The position numbers and the translations under genes are program-made. A stretch of 64,000 nt of DNA from RYN-230 sp963841695 (GTDB lineage: Bacteria > Actinomycetota > Actinomycetes > Streptosporangiales > Streptosporangiaceae): positions 434,001-498,000 of the forward strand of contig CAWJDQ010000003.1 in the NCBI GenBank assembly GCA_963841695.1. The letters are read 5' to 3'. The notes beneath the pieces were generated by a model, which had not been told where the DNA came from, searched no databases, and was given only the letters and a program-made list of their open reading frames with translations. Shown in pieces: positions 52,355 to 60,901 of the stretch (its first letter is position 1; every line of letters starts with the position of its first letter).

Positions 52355-54337
52355 CTATGCCTCCACTCCGGTGCTGGCCGTCCCGGCACTCGCGTACGAG
52401 GCACTGACCACGCCCACCGGCGGGTTCAGGTCCGCGACCGGCGGGGCGTCCTTCACCCCGTAGTCATAAGGACCGGACAGCACCACCGGGATGTGCTCGA
52501 AGTTGCCGGGTGGCGGGGGCGAGGAGACCTGCCATTCCAGGCCGCGCGAGTTCCACGGGTTCCCCACCTCACGCTCCCGGACGATCACGGTGGACCAGAT
52601 GAAGTTGATCACGAAGACCAGGATCGAGCCGCCGAGCAGGAACGAGGAGATCGACACCCAGTCGTTCAGGCCCTCCAGGTTCCGCGCGTACTCGAACACG
52701 CGGCGCGGCTGGCCCAGCATGCCCACCGCGAACAGCGGCAGGAAGGTCGAGTTGAAGAAGATGAACATGGTCCAGAAGTGGATATACCCCAGCTTCTGGT
52801 TCAGCTTGATGCCGATCATCTTCGGCAGCCAGTAGTAGCAGGCACCGAAGAAGGCGAAGATGATGCCGCCCATGATCGTGTAGTGGAAGTGCGCCATCAC
52901 GAAGAAGCTGCCGTGCTCGGTGGTGTCCGCCGGGACGTCGGACAGGAACACCCCGGAGATACCGCCGATCAGGAAGTTGAAGTACAGCGCCAGCGCGAAG
53001 CACATCGGCACCGTAAGCCGCATCTTGGCCTTCCAGAACGTGCCCATCGCGACCAGGTAGATGAACCCGGTCGGGATCGAGATGAGCTCGGTGGTCAGCA
53101 TGAACAGCGGGCGCATCTCCGGGTTGATGCCGCTCACGAACAGGTGGTGCTGCCAGACGAAGAAGCTGAGCAGGGCCACCCCGATCATGCCAGCGCCGGC
53201 CACCCGGTAGCCGAAGAGCGGTTTACGGCAGAACACCGGGATGAGCTCCGACACGATCCCGAACCCGGGCAAGGCCAGGATGTAGACCTCCGGGTGCCCG
53301 AAGAACCAGAACAGGTTCTCGTAGAGGTAGCTGCTGCCGCCCAGGGTGTTCACGTAGTTCGCGGTCTCCACCGTCCGGTCGAGGATCAGCAGGTACAGGC
53401 CGCCGACCAGGACCGGGGTGGCCAGAACCATCAGGAACGAGACGGTGACCATGGACCAGACGAACATCGGCAGCCGGCTCCACCGCATCCCGGGCGCCCG
53501 GTAGTTGATCACGGTGACGATGATGTTGAACCCGGCCAGGATGATCGAGATCCCCATCAGGCCGAAGGCGACCGCGTAGGAGTCCATCCCCTGGGTGGCC
53601 TGGACGCTCAGCGGCGCGTAGCCGGTCCAGCCGGTGGGGAACCCGCCCATCAGCACGCTGGACAGCAGGATGATGAACGCCGCCGGCGTCAGCCAGAACG
53701 ACAGCGCCTCCAGCCGGGGGAACGCCATCCGCTTGGACCCGATCATCAGCGGCATCAGGAAGTTGCCGAACGGGCCGAGCACCACCGACGACATCAGCAT
53801 CATCATCATCGTGCCGTGCTCGCCGACCACCATCAGGTACGTGGAGGCACTCATGATGTGGTACGTCGGCGACAGCAGCTCGGTCCGGATCGCCATCGCG
53901 AACAGGCCCGCGGTGCAGAAGTAGATGATCATCCCGACCAGGTACTGGACGCCGACCACCTTGTGGTCCAGCGAGTACCGGAAGTACCGGGCCACCCCGC
54001 CGAAGGCTTCCTCTTCCTCCTCGGCCACCGGGACGGGCTTGCCGAGGATCTGCCGGCCGAGGTCGTTGAACACGCCCAGCCCGGCCAGCCAGCCGACCAC
54101 GGCGATCACGTAGCCCAGGACGAGCGGGAAGTCGTTCATGTCCGACAGCGAGTTCCGGGCGTAGTCCCAGGACAGGAAGTTGCCCAGCCAGTGGCCGAGG
54201 AAGTAGCCGATGATGGCGCCGATGATCCCGGTGTGCATGGCCGGGCGCATCCACCAGGGCCGGGCCAGGCGCGGGCCGACCGGTCCGGATCCGGCTGGCT
54301 CCTGCGCGCCCTTCTCCGGCTCTATCTCGATGGACAT
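52355..54337 (-). CDS. ctaD: Cytochrome c oxidase subunit I with N-terminal extension and atypical proton channels
   Basis: Catalytic subunit of a heme-copper oxidase (660 aa). Ligands: low-spin heme His174 (GEHGTM), CuB His348 with cross-link Tyr352 in HPEVY, His397/398 in WQHH, and heme His483/485 in MAHFHYT. Two features are odd. Residues 36-95 are an additional N-terminal region with two helices before the usual DHKVVG start. The normal entry residues of proton channels are absent: GSKRMAFPR (Arg203) replaces GAPDMAFPR, and PTGFIY (Ile426) replaces PTGIKV. Glu350 in HPEVY is kept. Followed by ctaE after 2 bp. Confidence 0.94.
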   Translation of the reverse strand: MSIEIEPEKGAQEPAGSGPVGPRLARPWWMRPAMHTGIIGAIIGYFLGHWLGNFLSWDYARNSLSDMNDFPLVLGYVIAVVGWLAGLGVFNDLGRQILGKPVPVAEEEEEAFGGVARYFRYSLDHKVVGVQYLVGMIIYFCTAGLFAMAIRTELLSPTYHIMSASTYLMVVGEHGTMMMMLMSSVVLGPFGNFLMPLMIGSKRMAFPRLEALSFWLTPAAFIILLSSVLMGGFPTGWTGYAPLSVQATQGMDSYAVAFGLMGISIILAGFNIIVTVINYRAPGMRWSRLPMFVWSMVTVSFLMVLATPVLVGGLYLLILDRTVETANYVNTLGGSSYLYENLFWFFGHPEVYILALPGFGIVSELIPVFCRKPLFGYRVAGAGMIGVALLSFFVWQHHLFVSGINPEMRPLFMLTTELISIPTGFIYLVAMGTFWKAKMRLTVPMCFALALYFNFLIGGISGVFLSDVPADTTEHGSFFVMAHFHYTIMGGIIFAFFGACYYWLPKMIGIKLNQKLGYIHFWTMFIFFNSTFLPLFAVGMLGQPRRVFEYARNLEGLNDWVSISSFLLGGSILVFVINFIWSTVIVREREVGNPWNSRGLEWQVSSPPPPGNFEHIPVVLSGPYDYGVKDAPPVADLNPPVGVVSASYASAGTASTGVEA

Positions 54338-54427
54338 CCGGTCACCCCTTCATCGCAGTGTTGGCCTGGGGATCCGTTTCCGGCATCTCAGGGTGGATGA
54401 ACGACCTGCCGGCCGCTGGTCCGGCGG

Positions 54428-55384
54428 TCACGGCGTCACCGGGTCAGACGGCGGGTAGTAGAAGCCGGCCGCGCCGGTGATCCCCAGCTTGACCAGGACC
54501 TTGCCGAGCTGCGGGATCACGGTGGGATCGTAGGTCAGCGAGTAGGGCGGCAGCGCGGCCAGCAGGCCATTGTGCCGCTGCACCGCCTCGTTCGTCCTCG
54601 CCCACACCTGGAAGGCCGTGGGAGTGGTGACCCGGCCGTAGTCGAACATGGCCCCGTGCCAGATCCCGCACAGCTCGCTGCAGCGGACGGTGAACCCGCC
54701 GATCTGCTTGGGGGTGGTGTAGGCCACGTTGTCCACCCCTGGGTTGGCGTCGGCTTTCACGCCGAGCTGGTAGGCCCAGAAGCTGTGGATCACGTCCAGC
54801 GACGTCACGTGGAACGCGACCGGTCGGTTGTCCGGGAGCACCAGCTGGGTGGTCTCCATCCCGCCGAACTGCGGGTAGCGGAAGGTGAACTGCCACTGCT
54901 GGCCGATGACCTGAACCTGGAGGTAGTTGCTGCCGGACGGCTTCCAGACCGGCGACGGCCCCTCGCCTGCCCCGGCGCCGGCCGGGGCGATCAGCTCCAC
55001 GGTGCCGAACACGAACGCGGCCAGCACGATGACCGCGGTCCCGCCAATCCAGGTGGCCTGGATGCCGGTGTGCCCGAACAGCGGCGGCCCGTCCTCGTCG
55101 TCACCGGCCCGGTGCCGCCAGTTGATCAGCGTGTAGACGAAGTAGGTCCACACGAAGAGCATGACCGGCGCGGCGGCCAGGCCCAGCACGGCGATGTCGA
55201 ACTGCTGGTCGCTAGCCGACGACGACATCCGGCCCGGCGGCAGGTGCGGGTACCAGACGAACCAGATGACGAGGTCGGCGGCCAGCGCCAGCACGATCCA
55301 GATCAGGAAGATCCGCAGACCGTGGTTCGGCCCTTGCCTGCCGTCGGCCTGGCCGGGGGCCGCCGGGGCCTGGGACTCGGCCAT
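54428..55384 (-). CDS. ctaC: Cytochrome c oxidase subunit II
   Basis: A 318-residue CuA-bearing subunit that takes electrons from cytochrome c. Two N-terminal helices (IFLIWIVLALAADLVIWFVW and LGLAAAPVMLFVWTYFVYTL, with a third near IGGTAVIVLAAFVFGTV) precede the cupredoxin domain. The CuA site is complete: His in DVIHSFW and CSELCGIWHGAM. The helix VIGQQWQFTFRYPQ has the aromatic electron entry. ATG 55384 shares a base with the upstream gene's stop (TGATG). No cytochrome c domain is fused at the C-terminus. Confidence 0.95.
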   Translation of the reverse strand: MAESQAPAAPGQADGRQGPNHGLRIFLIWIVLALAADLVIWFVWYPHLPPGRMSSSASDQQFDIAVLGLAAAPVMLFVWTYFVYTLINWRHRAGDDEDGPPLFGHTGIQATWIGGTAVIVLAAFVFGTVELIAPAGAGAGEGPSPVWKPSGSNYLQVQVIGQQWQFTFRYPQFGGMETTQLVLPDNRPVAFHVTSLDVIHSFWAYQLGVKADANPGVDNVAYTTPKQIGGFTVRCSELCGIWHGAMFDYGRVTTPTAFQVWARTNEAVQRHNGLLAALPPYSLTYDPTVIPQLGKVLVKLGITGAAGFYYPPSDPVTP

Positions 55385-56100
55385 CAGGCTGCCACCTCCA
55401 TGTTGCCCATCATGAAACCGAGCGTCTGCATCGGGCCGCCGTTGCCATCCAGGAACCCGCCGCCGCAGGGGACGAAGCACTGCCAGCGGAAGGTGCCCCC
55501 GTGCTTCGGGGTCATGAAGCTGAACTTGACCATCGAATGCGGACCCGAGGTGCACGGCGAGTTCGAGCACGCGCTGCTGTTGAACAGCGCGGTGTTCGGC
55601 GAGGCGATCGGCACGAACACGTGCAGGCTGGGGATGGCGAACGTGTGCCCGACGCTGCAGTTGGACCAGGAGTTCAGGACCGAGTACCGCTTGGCCGCCC
55701 CCAGGGGCTGCCCGACGGTCTTGAACTGCTGCACGGTCATCGAGTTGCCCATCGTCCCCTGGATCTTGCTCCAGAAGTTGTTGCGCAGTGGGGTGCAGCC
55801 GTCGTAGCCCAGGATCGTCATGTTCACCCGGGTGTTGGCCGGCACCTGGAACAGCGTGGTGTGCACCCAGGCCTTGGTCTTCGGGTCCTGGACGAAGTAG
55901 CTGACCCAGTCCGGCCGCGAGCTCACCGTGTTCTGCGGGTCTTCCTGCAGGACCACGTTGACCGCGCCGCCGGACGCCTCGGGCGAGTAGTTCACCACTG
56001 CGAGGCTGCTGCCCAGGTAGTGGAGGACGATGAAGACCGCACCGGCGACCACGATGGCGAACGCCACCAGCAGGGTCACGATACGGGCCGGCAGAGACAC
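55384..56100 (-). CDS. Membrane-anchored cupredoxin-like protein with a Cys-x3-Cys motif
   Basis: A 238-residue protein with one N-terminal helix (IVTLLVAFAIVVAGAVFIVL) and an exported domain. The fold looks like a cupredoxin: VNMTILGYDG, GHTFAIPSLHVFVPIAS and a C-terminal FRWQCFVPCGGG. The Cys-x3-Cys resembles the CuA loop, but the following His is missing and a Met appears later (GGPMQ), so the copper site, if any, is modified. It is the first gene of the oxidase operon, coupled to ctaC, and may be an electron carrier or additional subunit. ATG 56100. Confidence 0.72.
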   Translation of the reverse strand: MSLPARIVTLLVAFAIVVAGAVFIVLHYLGSSLAVVNYSPEASGGAVNVVLQEDPQNTVSSRPDWVSYFVQDPKTKAWVHTTLFQVPANTRVNMTILGYDGCTPLRNNFWSKIQGTMGNSMTVQQFKTVGQPLGAAKRYSVLNSWSNCSVGHTFAIPSLHVFVPIASPNTALFNSSACSNSPCTSGPHSMVKFSFMTPKHGGTFRWQCFVPCGGGFLDGNGGPMQTLGFMMGNMEVAA

Positions 56101-56492
56101 CAGTCACCACCTCGCTTCTTCGCGGCGCCTCGCGCACACGACTGGGCCGGCCGCAATGTCCCCAGAACTTGCGGGCCGGAGGTCTCGTCTGGTCCCTGAT
56201 CTTGCGATCGATCGCCTCGCCACGGCAACTCGACAGGCATTGAATGACGAAATTGTCATGAACAGGGCATCTCACCCCGGCGGTGTCAGGGCCCCATGGG
56301 CATTCTGATTACATTAGGTGGTCATCTTCAGACTCATTGTTACCGCTCGCGGTCCCAGCAACACCTCAGACCTCAGAGCAAGTGCTGCAATGGTTTGCTT
56401 TCCCCCTCTAGGGTTGACCGCAACCCTCCTGGCGGTACATCCTCGCCTGAGGGGATCGTCCAGGCGGTGGCCTGCCACCGCGCCGCGCTGAC
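56101..56492. other. Divergent intergenic region between the oxidase operon and a two-component system
   Basis: About 392 bp with no supported gene. It is AT-richer than its surroundings near 56300-56340. A likely plus-strand promoter is at 56414-56441. A direct repeat CCTCAGA-CCTCAGA lies near 56370. The promoter of the oxidase operon must lie at the left end but cannot be placed. Confidence 0.45.
56411..56441 (+). promoter_or_regulatory. Promoter with inverted repeat over the -35, upstream of the response regulator
   Basis: TTGACC (56414-56419) and TACATC (56436-56441) are 16 bp apart. GGGTTG (56411-56416) and CAACCC (56421-56426) form a perfect 6-bp inverted repeat around ACCG that covers the -35, a suitable place for a repressor or autoregulation. 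Confidence 0.45.
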
Positions 56493-57224
56493 GTGTCGCC
56501 CACACTGACCATGCAACGTAACCCACCTGCGAAGACGGGTCCCCTGCCGGGGAGGTATCCCACGGCAGCGCGGCTCCTCGTGGTCGATGACGAGCCGCAG
56601 ATCCGCGAGTTCATCGCGCGCGCCCTGGCGGCGGCGGGCTATGCAATCGATTTCGCCGGATCGGGTAAAGAAGGCCTCAGCCAGGCCACCGTCGGCGATT
56701 ACGACCTGGTCATCCTGGATCTGGTCATGCCGGACATGGACGGGCGGGAGATCCTCGCCCGGCTGCGCCGCGACCGGCCGGACCAAGCGGTGCTGGTGCT
56801 GTCCTGCCTCGCGGACGTCACCACTAAGGTGGATTGCCTGGAGTTGGGGGCGCAGGACTACCTGACCAAGCCGTTCTCCCTGGCCGAGCTGCTGGCCCGG
56901 GTGCGGGTCAGGCTGCGGGATGACGGGCACCCCCTGAACGAGGTGCTGAGGGCAGGAGAGCTCGTGCTGGACTTCGGCCGGCTGGAAGCCAACATCGGTC
57001 ATGGCCCGGTCCCGCTCACCCGCCTGGAGTTCCTGCTGCTCCGCGAGCTGATGGAGCACGTCGGCCAGTCGGTGCCCAAAGGGCAGCTACTCGCCACCGT
57101 GTGGGGATACGACTTCGATCCCGGTTCCAACGTGGTCGACGTCTGCGTCCGCCGCCTGCGCTCGAAACTCGGTTTCGACCTGATCAAGACGGTGCGTGGT
57201 GAGGGATACCAGCTCACCGCGTAG
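56493..57224 (+). CDS. OmpR-family response regulator
   Basis: A 243-residue regulator. The receiver has LLVVDDEPQIREF, phospho-Asp in VILDLVMPDMDG and Lys in TKPFSL. The winged helix has VPLTRLEFLLLREL and VRGEGYQL. The spacing CVRRLRSKLGFDLIKTVRG is typical of OmpR/KdpE-like proteins. The start is uncertain: GTG 56493 is the outermost, and ATG 56511 would remove six residues. A histidine kinase begins 57 bp later. It diverges from the cytochrome oxidase operon and may control it or htrA. Confidence 0.9.
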   Translation: MSPTLTMQRNPPAKTGPLPGRYPTAARLLVVDDEPQIREFIARALAAAGYAIDFAGSGKEGLSQATVGDYDLVILDLVMPDMDGREILARLRRDRPDQAVLVLSCLADVTTKVDCLELGAQDYLTKPFSLAELLARVRVRLRDDGHPLNEVLRAGELVLDFGRLEANIGHGPVPLTRLEFLLLRELMEHVGQSVPKGQLLATVWGYDFDPGSNVVDVCVRRLRSKLGFDLIKTVRGEGYQLTA

Positions 57225-57280
57225 AGACGGGATGGCCCGGCCCGGCCGGCCATGGCCACTGGGCTCAGGGAGGGGACCCG

Positions 57281-58713
57281 ATGCGGCTGCGGCAGCACGC
57301 GCCGGTGAGCGCCCTGGCCCCCGAGCCGTCACCGGCCGGGGTCCCGCTGGACCCGGCGCCCCTGGACGGACTGCCGCTGGGCCCGCTCGGGCCACTGGAG
57401 CCGGGCCCGGGCGAGGGCCGCCGGCTCGGCCCCGCGCCCCGCTCCCGGCCGGCCTGTGGCATTCGCTGCCGGCCGGGCTGGCCCTGACCCGGGACGCCCG
57501 CCGCCGGGCCACCGCCCGGGCGGCCCGGGCCCGCGGCGGCTTCAGCTGGCCGTGGCGGGTGGCCTGGGTGGACGTGGCGTGGGCGGCGTTCTCCGTGGTC
57601 AACCTGCTCTGCATCCTGGTTTTCCAGCACTGGGAGACGATCCCGTTCCATTTCATCTGGATCAGCCTGACCCTGCTGTACGGCTTCCGGGTCTGGGCCA
57701 CCCGCCCGACGCTGTGGGTGCTCGGCGTGGTCATGGTGACCACGTTCGCCGCGATCGGCTGGGACGTCTACCGCGGCACCCAGTCCGTGGACGAGCTCAA
57801 CGAGGTCCCCCTGCTGGCCATGATGTTCTGGCTGATGGTCTGGCATGCGCAGCGCCGGCTGGACGCGGACCACGAGCGGGACCTGGTCAGCGACGAGAAC
57901 GGCCGGCTGCTGGCCACCCAGCGCCGGTTCCTGCAGGACGCCTCGCACCAGCTGCGCACGCCCATCACGATCGCGCTCGGCCACGCCGAGCTGCTGGCCC
58001 AGGAACTCACCGACCGGGCCGAGCGGCGCGACATCCAGGTCGTGGTGGGCGAGCTGACCCGGCTGCGCAGGCTCGGTGAGCGGCTGCTGGTCATCGCGGC
58101 CTCCGAGGACCCGGACTTCCTCCGGCCGGAGCCGGTGGCCCTGGACGGGCTCACGATGGACGTCATCCGGCGCTGGCGCCCGACGGCGGACCGGCGGTGG
58201 CAGGTCGGCCGGCTCGACGAGGTCACCATCCCCGCCGACCGGGAACGGCTCGGCCTCGCCGTGGACGCGCTGCTGGAAAACGCCGTCCGGCACACCCGCA
58301 ACGGCGACATGATCCAGCTTTCGGTGCTGGTGAACGCCCCGGGACTGCCCGTGCGTATGATCGTCGCGGACACCGGTACGGGGATCGCACCCAGCGAGCT
58401 CGAGCACATCTTCGACCGTTTCCGCACCGGCTCGCCGCCGGGCGGCGCCGCCGCGGCCGGGACCACCGGCACCGGGTCCAAGGGCACCGGCCTGGGCCTG
58501 TCGCTGGTCCGGGCGGTGGCCCACGCACACGGCGGGGACGTGCGCGTGCGCAGTACCCCCGGCGTGGGCAGCGAGTTCGAGCTGGTCCTGCCGGCCCCGG
58601 TCAGCGCCGGGACGCTGTATCCCGTGCTCCCGCTGACCTGGGCCAGCGAATCCACGGAGCCCGCGCCGGACCGGACGCTGAAGGACAATCCATGGCCAAG
58701 CAGGAACCGATGA
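57281..58713 (+). CDS. Sensor histidine kinase, one frame change in the N-terminal linker
   Basis: Kinase of about 478 residues paired with the regulator upstream. ATG 57281 has AGGGAGGGG just before it and starts a Pro/Leu/Gly-rich leader (MRLRQHAPVSALAPEPS). A one-base change near 57440 puts the rest in another frame: basic segment, three helices (about 57550-57850), H-box FLQDASHQLRTPITIALGH, N-box LLENAVRHTRNG, and G-boxes ADTGTGI and GTGLGLSLV. An open frame also reaches back to 57196, but its leader is not protein-like. The sensor part is membrane-embedded with little outside, suggesting detection within the membrane. The end overlaps the thioredoxin gene by 22 bp. Confidence 0.88.
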
Positions 58714-59369
58714 CCCAGGACTCCGCGAGTGGCACGCGGCACCACGACGAGGTGAGCGCGGGCCCGCCCACGCCACCCGGCCGCGGCGTGCGCGGCTGGT
58801 TCAGCGGGCTCAGCCGGTGGCGCAAGCTGGCCCTCATCTGGTCGGCCTCGGTGCTGGCGGTGGTGATCGCGCTGGTCGCGATCGGCGCCACCTCGGGCGG
58901 CGGCCCGGCCAGGCACGGGCCCCCGCCCCGCGCTGCCGCCTTCTCCCTGGCCGCGCTCGGGCACCCGGGCCAGCACATCTCCCTGGCCCAGTACGCGGGC
59001 CACCCGCTCATCCTGAACTTCTTCGCGTCCTGGTGCACGCCGTGCCAGCACGAGACCCCGCTGATCGCCCGGTTCTACCGCAGCCAGCACGGCCGCGTCA
59101 CGATCGTCGGGATCGACGTCAACGACAGCAGCTCGGCGGGACTGGCCTTCGCCCGGAAGATGGGGGTGGCCTACCCGGTCGCGTCCGACCCGGCCCCGAT
59201 GACCATGGCGCTCTCGTACGGGGTGACGGCGCTGCCGCAGACCTTCTTCCTCAACGCGCAGCACCGCATCGTCAAGCGGATCATCGACCCGGTGACGCTG
59301 ACCGAGCTGCGCAGCGGGGTAGCCACCATGACCAAGCCCACCATGACCAAGCAGAGCGCACGGAGCTGA
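58692..59369 (+). CDS. TlpA/ResA-like membrane-anchored thioredoxin
   Basis: A 225-residue thiol-disulfide protein facing the outside of the membrane. A cytosolic leader of ~40 residues precedes one helix (LALIWSASVLAVVIALVAIG). The thioredoxin fold follows with active site ASWCTPCQHE, and cis-Pro in TALPQTFFLN. The AlkyI-hydroperoxide/TlpA type of insert (GIDVNDSSSAGLAFARKMGV) is present. Possible roles are reduction of CuA or heme-binding thiols for the nearby oxidase. ATG 58692 lies inside the kinase's 3' end. Two short MTKP repeats sit at the C-terminus. Confidence 0.88.
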   Translation: MAKQEPMTQDSASGTRHHDEVSAGPPTPPGRGVRGWFSGLSRWRKLALIWSASVLAVVIALVAIGATSGGGPARHGPPPRAAAFSLAALGHPGQHISLAQYAGHPLILNFFASWCTPCQHETPLIARFYRSQHGRVTIVGIDVNDSSSAGLAFARKMGVAYPVASDPAPMTMALSYGVTALPQTFFLNAQHRIVKRIIDPVTLTELRSGVATMTKPTMTKQSARS

Positions 59370-59374
59370 GCCGC

Positions 59375-60013
59375 GTGGACGCACCGACCCGCACCGACCC
59401 GCCGTATGTCCCCATCCGCACCAGCCGGTGGGCACCGCACCGGAAGACTCCCCGGTGGCTGCTGCTGGCCAGCGCGCTGATCGTGGTGGGCATCGTCCTG
59501 GTCGCGCTGGTGCACAAGCCCAGCCAGTCCCAGCAGGCCGGCGACCTCAAGGGCTTCCTGACCGACATGAATACCGACATCGAGTCCTGCTCGGGCGGGG
59601 TCGGTGAGTCGCTCAACGCCCTGCACCTGATCAACGCCGGCGCGAACTCGACCAAGAACGTCCAGGATGCGATCCAGGTCGCCCGCTACGGCGCGAGCAA
59701 CTGCTCACCCGCCAACAACATGCAGATCGACGACCTCACCCAGTACCAGGTGACCGAGTCGCTGGCTGGATTCCACCTGGACACCGCGGTCAACGACCTG
59801 GTCACCTGGGCGTTCCCGTACGCCCAGCGGGTGCAGAACGACGTGGCGGACGAGCTGGGCGCGCATAACGCCGCCAAGCGGCAGCTGTACGCGGCGGCGC
59901 TGCGGCGGGACACCAACGACCTGAACCGGCAGCGGGCGACCATCGACGGGATCCTCGGCAAGGCGATCACCGCGACCGGGCTGAAGGCCAGCCCGCCGCA
60001 TCTCGCCGGTTGA
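59375..60013 (+). CDS. Single-helix membrane-anchored protein of unknown function
   Basis: A 212-residue protein with one helix near the N-terminus (WLLLASALIVVGIVLVALV, about residues 28-46) and an exported helical domain. Two Cys (in IESCSGGVG and GASNCSPANN) could form a disulfide, fitting the thioredoxin gene 5 bp upstream. The long helix near the end (QLYAAALRRDTNDLNRQRAT) suggests a coiled coil. I do not recognise a family. GTG 59375 has GGAG 9 bp before it. Its stop overlaps the polysaccharide deacetylase start. Confidence 0.7.
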   Translation: MDAPTRTDPPYVPIRTSRWAPHRKTPRWLLLASALIVVGIVLVALVHKPSQSQQAGDLKGFLTDMNTDIESCSGGVGESLNALHLINAGANSTKNVQDAIQVARYGASNCSPANNMQIDDLTQYQVTESLAGFHLDTAVNDLVTWAFPYAQRVQNDVADELGAHNAAKRQLYAAALRRDTNDLNRQRATIDGILGKAITATGLKASPPHLAG

Positions 60014-60753
60014 GCAGGACGCTGGCCCGGGCGGCCCTGGCCGGGGGCGCGGTCCTGGCGGTCGCCCAGGGCGCTCCCGGCCTGACCGGGCTGGCCCCGG
60101 TCCGGCGGCTGTTCCCGGGGCTGGCGGGCCTCGGACCGGCCGATCACGTGGCGCTGACCTTCGACGACGGCCCGGACCCGCGTTTCACGCCGCGTTTCCT
60201 GGCCACGCTGGCCGCCCGCCGGGTGCACGCGACCTTCTTCCTGCTCGGCCCCATGGTCCAGGCCGCTCCCCAGCTGGCCGCGGAGATCGCCGCGGCCGGG
60301 CACGAGATCGGCGTGCACGGCTGGGACCATCGCTACGCCACGGTGCGCGGGCCGCGGGCTATGCACGGTGACCTGGCCCGGGCCCGCGACACGATCACGG
60401 CGGCCACCGGCGCCGTGCCCCGGCTGTACCGCCCGCCGTACGGGGTGCTCAGCGCCGGCGCGCTGCTCGCCGCCCGCCGCCTCGGGCTGCGGCCGATCCT
60501 GTGGAGTACCTGGGGACGGGAATGGGCCCGGGGGGCCACGCCCGGCTCAGTGCAGGCCACCCTGGCCACCACCCTGGACGGCGGGGGGACGGTGCTGCTG
60601 CACGATTCGGACGCCGCCGCCCCGCCCGGCACCGCCGCCGTCGCCCTGGGCGCGCTGCCCTGGCTGCTGGACGACTGCGCCCGCCGGGGGCTGCGGGTGG
60701 GCCCGCTCGCCGAGCATTCAGGACAAGTTAAAGCGTCCGTATGCGGGAAGTAA
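60010..60753 (+). CDS. Polysaccharide deacetylase (NodB domain)
   Basis: A 247-residue carbohydrate esterase family 4 protein that removes acetyl groups from cell-wall or surface polysaccharides. The N-terminus has a hydrophobic signal-like stretch (AALAGGAVLAVAQGA). Motif 1 is TFDDGPDP (catalytic and metal Asp), motif 2 is HGWDH (metal His pair), motif 3 RPPYG, and the final motif LLHDSD. The TTG start at 60010 overlaps the previous stop (TTGA), so the gene is translationally coupled to it. Confidence 0.9.
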   Translation: MSRTLARAALAGGAVLAVAQGAPGLTGLAPVRRLFPGLAGLGPADHVALTFDDGPDPRFTPRFLATLAARRVHATFFLLGPMVQAAPQLAAEIAAAGHEIGVHGWDHRYATVRGPRAMHGDLARARDTITAATGAVPRLYRPPYGVLSAGALLAARRLGLRPILWSTWGREWARGATPGSVQATLATTLDGGGTVLLHDSDAAAPPGTAAVALGALPWLLDDCARRGLRVGPLAEHSGQVKASVCGK

Positions 60754-60778
60754 GGGGTAACGCCGGGCTGCAGAATCC

Positions 60779-60805
60779 TCAGGCCATCTTCAGGTGACGT
60801 TCAGG
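60779..60805 (+). promoter_or_regulatory. Triple TCAGG direct repeat at 11-bp spacing upstream of htrA
   Basis: TCAGG occurs at 60779, 60790 and 60801, exactly 11 bp apart, on the same face of the helix. This is the layout bound by OmpR/PhoB-type regulators, and such a regulator is encoded 4 kb upstream (56493). The array ends 96 bp before the htrA start. Confidence 0.5.
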
Positions 60806-60901
60806 CTCATGGTGCTTACTGGAGGCTGCCTGAGAACGGCCGGCCACGAGCCCGGCCGCTCACCGGGCAACGACGCAACGTAGGCTGACTTCCGGGCAAA
60901 G

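Noticed and set aside
57196..57280. Kinase start at GTG 57196
   Set aside because: It would overlap the response regulator stop and give a low-complexity Arg/Gly/Pro leader; ATG 57281 has a strong ribosome site.
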